Assembly: GCA_963989385.1 (NCBI GenBank)
Contig: OZ022513.1
Span: 23,253,928-23,317,927 of the forward strand
Reading direction: 5' to 3'
Length of the DNA stretch: 64,000 bases
Source of the DNA: Ctena decussata
Lineage: Eukaryota; Mollusca; Bivalvia; Lucinida; Lucinidae
The notes beneath the pieces are model-generated. The model saw only the letters and a program-made list of their open reading frames with translations, was not told where the DNA came from and searched no databases. The position numbers were made by a program, and so were the translations under genes. Shown piece after piece: positions 60,026 through 64,000 of the stretch; the stretch's first letter is position 1; every line of letters begins with the position of its first letter.

Positions 60026-60810
60026 TTTAGCCTTTATTGTCAATAGACAAAAGTTATTTGTACGACTGTAGGGAAAGTCAGATTGTAGTCGTACAGATGG
60101 GTTCTGGGGCTTTTATTACTGGGTAATGGGAGTTTTTGTCACGAGCATTGCACTTAGTAGGGGATTAATGTGGATCCAGGGATTTTGGGAAATGGGTTTG
60201 GTAGGTGGTTAGCAACAGGGGCTCGAATTAGAGAAAACTTGGGTGATTTCTTTCCCTATTCTATTGGAATCTATCTATATCCTGGCAATGATATTGGTTT
60301 TGTCCAGGTATTCAAAGACTGCCTTCTGTATTGTATTTGCATGTTTCTTTGTGGGAGACAGGAGCAGTCTCAGGTCTATTGTGTGATAGCCTAACTTGAA
60401 TATGGTGGATTCTATGGTCTTGCCTTTGATTGTTATGGGGCCACACAGTCAAAGAAGATATGGTTGAGATCTTCTGCATCATTGCAGTTGGGGCATAGGG
60501 CAGACTGGTTACCGTAGTGAAGGCAGCCCTGCCCACAGTGTCCTAGCCTTAGTCGGGAATAGGCTATGACGAAACGTGAATACCTGGACAAAACCAATAT
60601 AGTCTCTATATACGTCACATTAATGTTTAACCTTTGGTTTGACGAAATGGAAGGTGTGGCCCTTGTTGCTATTGGTCCATTTTTCGGTTACTGCTTCATT
60701 TATTAGGGGATAAACGTCCAGTTTTGAGGGTTTGGTATGGTTGTAAGTGCCGGTGGTCAATAATTGACAACTGCCTTTCTTGAATCAGCGGAAGGAGAAA
60801 CGAAGTATGT

Positions 60811-60880
60811 GGCCAGACCGGGTTTCGAACCCAAGACCTCTGACATGAGTCAGGTGCCCTATTGATTGCACTACCTGGCC
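60811..60880 (-). mobile_element. tRNA-like sequence (SINE head) inside the LINE
   Basis: On the reverse strand 70 bases fold nearly as a tRNA. There is a 7-bp acceptor stem GGCCAGG/TCTGGCC, a D arm GTGC/GCAC, and a T arm TTGGG-TTCGAAA-CCCGG with an exact B box. The anticodon arm is too short (CTGA ... TCAG, about 6-base loop around CAT), so it is unlikely to be a working tRNA. It interrupts the LINE after ECGIKLLQL, which fits a SINE insertion. A distinct SINE body was not delimited. Confidence 0.7.
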
Positions 60881-61455
60881 CGGCGCCTTCAGCTGTAGGA
60901 GTTTAATTCCACATTCAACTTCTAAAGCATTAATTGGGGTGGAGTGGTATGCCCTCGTAGCAATACTGAGTGCTAAGTTGTTTTGGATGAGGTCTTGAGC
61001 CTTGAGTGTAGATGTTTGGGTGCCGAGTTATAAGCTTGCACACCATAATCCATTTTACTGAGGATTAGGGCCTTATATAATGTCAACAGGATTTTATCTG
61101 CTTCATAGGAGGTGCCTGAAACCATCCTCATGAAGTTTTAGGTCTTTATTACATTTTTCAATCAGATTTTTAATATGCTGACCCCATGTTAGTTTGCTAT
61201 CTAGGATCATTCCCAGGAAGGTGATATGGTCACTAAATTCTATTTCTGTTCCAAAAAGGGAGAGTTTTTGAAGTGATTCAATATTAAGTCTTTTTTTAGT
61301 GAAAATCATAGCCTTTGTCTTAATAGTGGGGATTTTGAAGCCCCAGAGCTTGGGCCATATCTCGATTGTCTGGAGGGCTGATTGGAGTTTTACAAGAGAA
61401 TATTTGGGAGAGGGCCAGATGGCACTGTCATCTGCAAACTGAGAAAGAGAGAGGT

Positions 61456-61480
61456 TTGCCCCCCCCCCCCCTCCCCCCGG
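61456..61480. repeat. C-tract with single T interruption
   Basis: A C12-T-C6 type run lies inside the LINE remnant between motif B and FADD and destroys the frame. Similar runs occur near 6,305, 6,682, 21,834 and 27,327. Confidence 0.85.
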
Positions 61481-62109
61481 ACATCATCAAGGGCAATTAT
61501 TATTACACTGAATAGCAGCGGAATAGGGCTGAGGACACTGCCCTGGAGACAGCCATTTTCAAGTCATGTTGATCAGAGTTTTTTATTCCCCACCCTGACT
61601 TGAATTATTTTGCCTTTTAAGAAGTTATGAATGCAGCGGAACATATTTCCATTGATGCCGTTATGGTTCAATTAAGACCAAATGAGCATTCGACATCAAG
61701 CTTGATGTAGACTAGTGGCTCTTTCTTTCGCATGATTTACTTAAAGTTGACCTCATTAAAATGCGCATTCAATACGCGATTTTGATTGGTTCCCGTACGC
61801 GCGCGTTGAGACGCAAAGGACTACGTCACTACCCGTATCGTGTGCGCAATTTTGATTGGGTCCATGAAATTTGCATAAAATGCGCGTTGCACGCGTCGCT
61901 TCGCGGTATACGCAAAATTGAGAACGAATTTTCATTGGCTACCAAAATATTCGCGTCTATAATTACCGCGTATCCCGCGCGCATCAACTGCGTCCCCGAC
62001 GCGTTTTGAATGTGTACAAATACGCGAGCGCCAGTGTATCTCAAAGTAAATTTTTCTGGTCCCAGTAACTTTTAGTTACCAGTAGTTTGAGATAACAGGA
62101 GTTGAAATG

Positions 62110-63035
62110 TATAAGAAATAGGAAAAGGGTCAAAACTATATCCTTTGTCAAAACAGGATACTTTGAGAATTAAGCATTAAAGGTAATGTTAGCTAACTGT
62201 AGTTCCATCATTTATTAAAATTATGAACTCCTTCAAGACCTTCAATATATAAGAGGTACATGACACATGGTCGTGATTTCAGACATATCATAGTTCATTA
62301 TCATGGTTTATTTCAGAGTTTAATTGGTATAATTGGTCTCAATCAGCTTCTTTCTGTGAATCTGATACTCAAAATGTAAGCTTTAGATAGAAGAAAATTT
62401 AACTAGGTTTAAATCCTTATATTGGAGATGGATGTGGATGTATCATTGCGGCGAAAAGAGAGCAAATGAACTGTTCCCTACAAATAATTAATATCAGTTC
62501 ATTGTCAAGTAGTTCTTTAAAAGTGTCACCTGTTATATAGAACTTTTTTATGGTTTTATGAAGGTAATTTGTTTCGCTTTGTAGCCAATTTAACCGCCAA
62601 ATTCACTTCCTACTAGGGTACCCAGACTGTTTAAAATGGCTATCACTGTGGAACGGCCTTCCTATGATAAAAGATGCAAAGTTATTTTTTAGTCAAAGAC
62701 AAAAGATAAAAAACATGCGATGCTGCTGTCCTGGTAGGTTTCTGCTATACAATTTTGGACCGGGTTAAATTATGACCCTGTTAACAAACTATATGAATGC
62801 ATGCACCTACATACATGTACTAGTTGTATATAACATGCCAAAATAAGAAAAAAATGAATAAAAGACAGTTATCAAAATGAATGGCACTAAGGTGATGGTG
62901 ATAACATCGGTTAGCAGTGCCTACCGTAATATCTGTTGGCGGTTAGGTACAGGTATGATATAGTAACACAACAAATGAGCTGCTTACCTTATAAAATGTA
63001 TTTGTTAAAGTTGAAAGAATATCATAATAGTGAAG
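62110..63035 (-). repeat. Inverted segment of the duplication
   Basis: The reverse complement of this stretch matches L 10,690-12,130 (minus two MITEs). For example CACGACCATGTGTCATATAC in L (about 11,731) appears here as its complement near 62,258, and the TTTTGTCTTTGACAAAATAT region of L near 11,050 appears near 62,690. Sequences on both sides match L in direct orientation, so one copy suffered a local inversion of about 0.9-1.4 kb. Confidence 0.88.
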
Positions 63036-63054
63036 AAAACCTATTATGAAAATA

Positions 63055-63750
63055 GGCACTGCATATAAGCGAGAACATCGCTCGTTACAATGTGTGGGTG
63101 GTATGATAAAACCTCTCTATGTCTACTACCATGTTAACTCTAAAGTTTTGGAGAAAAATGCGTAATCGAAGTGTAGACCCTGATTTGATTACTCATTGTA
63201 AGATTCCGGATTCAATTTCACAATGCTTTTCTTGTCGTATGAAATTTGTAATAAAAGCATTGCAACTCCACAGCTGCGAACTCCGTCTACAAACTGCTGT
63301 GAAACTGTCAGAAAACAGATTTCCCCCTAGTAATCTATCCCCTCGGAAAACGGGCTATACTTTTTCAGTTTCTTCTCTACAACACTGTATTTTCTTTAAT
63401 TTCACCCAACGCGCAGCCTATTTGTATTTTGTGTGATCACAGAAGCGGTAAAAGTTGACGCCATCTTGTTTTTCTCAAATGGAACGTTTGACGTCATTAC
63501 GTAACGTAGCGACAGAAAGACTGTATGTCCTATATTTCTTATTTTTTCGTTGATTTCTATTCGAACCAGTATGATCATAACTTCCGTTTCGTGTCGTTAC
63601 GAAAGAAATTCCATTGAAAGCAATGTATCTTACAGGTAAAAATATGCCTTACCAATCTTCTACCATAGAACCTCCGCTCTTTGAAAGCTCTTTTCAGAGC
63701 TTTGAATTGCAGGCGCCAGGCGCCTGCAAGCGAGTGCTCGCTATGATGCC
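63055..63750. mobile_element. 0.7-kb insertion with GCGAG-rich ends at the inversion edge
   Basis: GGCACTGCATATAAGCGAG at the left resembles the complement of CTCGCTATGATGCC at the right, with further GCTCG/CGAGC words and a CAGGCGCCAGGCGCCTG hairpin near 63,712. Copy L (about 12,135-12,165) has nothing similar. A 105-codon frame (63,119-63,436) inside it has no recognisable motif. Confidence 0.55.
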
Positions 63751-64000
63751 AATTATAAAATTACTACTAATATTTAAAATTAGGTACACCTAAATTTGTC
63801 GAATAGCAGAACTTGAAGTTAAACTTTTATCTAATCAATCTGTAAATAATTGTCGTTAAATCTGGAATAAGGTGGCAGATGTAAGATTCTAGAATCCTGC
63901 ATAGAATATTGCATCAGATGCAGTGTACAGAAATAATTTGAGGTTTGCTGATTGCACACTCCTCCTGACGTGTTTCACAAATTATTCTGACATGCTAATT

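Larger units (their letters stand above)
60420..61690 (-). pseudogene. LINE reverse transcriptase C-terminal half, reverse strand
   Basis: Read from right to left: GCLQGSVLSPIPLLFSVII (RT motif B region, about 61,560-61,500), a frame-disrupting C/G tract at 61,458-61,478, FADDSAIWPSPKYSL (catalytic FADD, about 61,438-61,395), then AMIFTKKRLN, FLGMILDSKLTWGQHI, ILLTLYKALILSKMDYGVQA and NALEVECGIK. After a tRNA-like insertion it ends with SRLRLGHCGQG and LCPNCNDAEDLNHIFFDC, the C-terminal Cys-His motif. The order is that of Jockey/CR1-type LINEs. Several stops and frame changes are present. The satellite array starts about 400 bp beyond its 3' end. Confidence 0.85.
55557..62036. mobile_element. 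6.5-kb composite TIR element, CACTGGCGCTC ends
   Basis: CACTGGCGCTCACGTATTTG at the left is mirrored by CAAATACGCGAGCGCCAGTG at the right, flanked by TA (55,555-55,556 and 62,037-62,038). Copy L at 10,627-10,632 has an uninterrupted GATATC. Both subterminal regions are dense in ACGCG/CGCGT words (55,585-55,735 and 61,765-62,015), a layout expected of transposase-binding arrays. A CACTG start recalls the EnSpm/CACTA group, but no transposase is seen. It has collected a palindrome, a MITE, a satellite array and a LINE. Confidence 0.83.
36838..64000 (+). repeat. Segmental duplication, copy R
   Basis: Partner of copy L (see 190-12,655 for the block list). It is expanded to more than 27 kb by private insertions at 37,685-41,332, 44,473-48,757, 49,996-53,348, 54,009-54,855, 55,557-62,036 and about 63,055-63,750, plus two MITEs. 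It runs off the right edge still matching L at 12,655. The 36.6-kb offset implies that sequence beyond the window may match the middle region 12,656-36,600. Confidence 0.9.

Noticed and set aside
60811..60880. Functional tRNA gene
   Set aside because: The anticodon arm is shortened and it lies within LINE sequence; better explained as a SINE or tRNA pseudogene.
63119..63436. 105-codon ORF near the right edge
   Set aside because: Lies inside a copy-R-only insertion, has no recognisable motif and shows no counterpart in copy L.
190..64000. Copies L and R as simple allelic haplotigs
   Set aside because: Not fully excluded, but about 10% divergence, an inversion and many private insertions fit old paralogues better; kept as a caveat in the main finding.
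1..64000. A host protein-coding gene with introns
   Set aside because: I looked for conserved domain blocks in all frames and found only retroelement proteins; no splice-linked exon series could be supported.

Overview
Nothing in this window looks like an ordinary host gene. It is about two-thirds A+T, has no long open reading frames except inside retroelement remnants, and is packed with eukaryotic transposable elements: fold-back MITEs, tRNA-derived SINEs, LINE fragments, LTR and tyrosine-recombinase retroelements, minisatellites and (AAT)n/(AAAT)n tracts. The mix of families (Ngaro/DIRS-type elements, BEL/Pao, very abundant TIR MITEs, and repeats ending in GCTCACCTGAG-like motifs) resembles bivalve mollusc genomes. 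That attribution is recalled resemblance, not a search. LAYOUT. Bases ~190-12,655 (copy L) and ~36,838-64,000 (copy R) are diverged paralogues in the same orientation, about 36.6 kb apart. I aligned them by eye through a series of collinear blocks. A hand count over about 190 aligned bases gave roughly 10% differences, and the blocks are split by insertions private to one copy. L holds, in order: a 169-bp palindrome, a 234-bp TIR element, two minisatellite-bearing elements (1.6-3.9 kb and 5.4-6.9 kb), a SINE fragment and three copies of a 236-bp MITE. R holds, in order: two to three MITEs, a 3.6-kb TIR element with nested SINEs, a 4.3-kb TIR element (5-bp target duplication) with nested elements, a 3.35-kb TA-flanked element carrying a LINE remnant, a 0.85-kb element, and a 6.5-kb TA-flanked composite that contains a 197-bp satellite with higher-order structure and a reverse-strand LINE. 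One segment (L 10,690-12,130; R 62,110-63,035) is inverted between the copies. MIDDLE. Bases 12,656-36,600 have no counterpart visible here. They hold a 0.9-kb mariner-like element, a broken SGNH-hydrolase ORF, a long AT-rich simple-repeat field, a decayed tyrosine-recombinase retrotransposon (gag-like, RT, RNase H, recombinase; 17.2-20.9 kb), several palindromic MITEs, a BEL/Pao integrase remnant, two copies of a decayed repetitive ORF, and a non-coding LTR element (29,056-35,241). The LTR element has a 5-bp target duplication, a probable tRNA-Ser primer site and a 4.7-kb TIR element nested inside it. HOW IT WORKS TOGETHER. I see no host pathway or operon. The value of the window is that each paralogue supplies empty sites for insertions in the other, which fixes the ends and target duplications of several apparently non-autonomous families and orders them after the duplication. 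All boundaries were read by eye. Stretches not listed, including much of 12,570-12,900, 13,840-14,560, 20,890-22,180, 24,640-25,200, 25,450-25,850 and 35,430-36,640, show nothing I can support beyond AT-rich unique-looking sequence.
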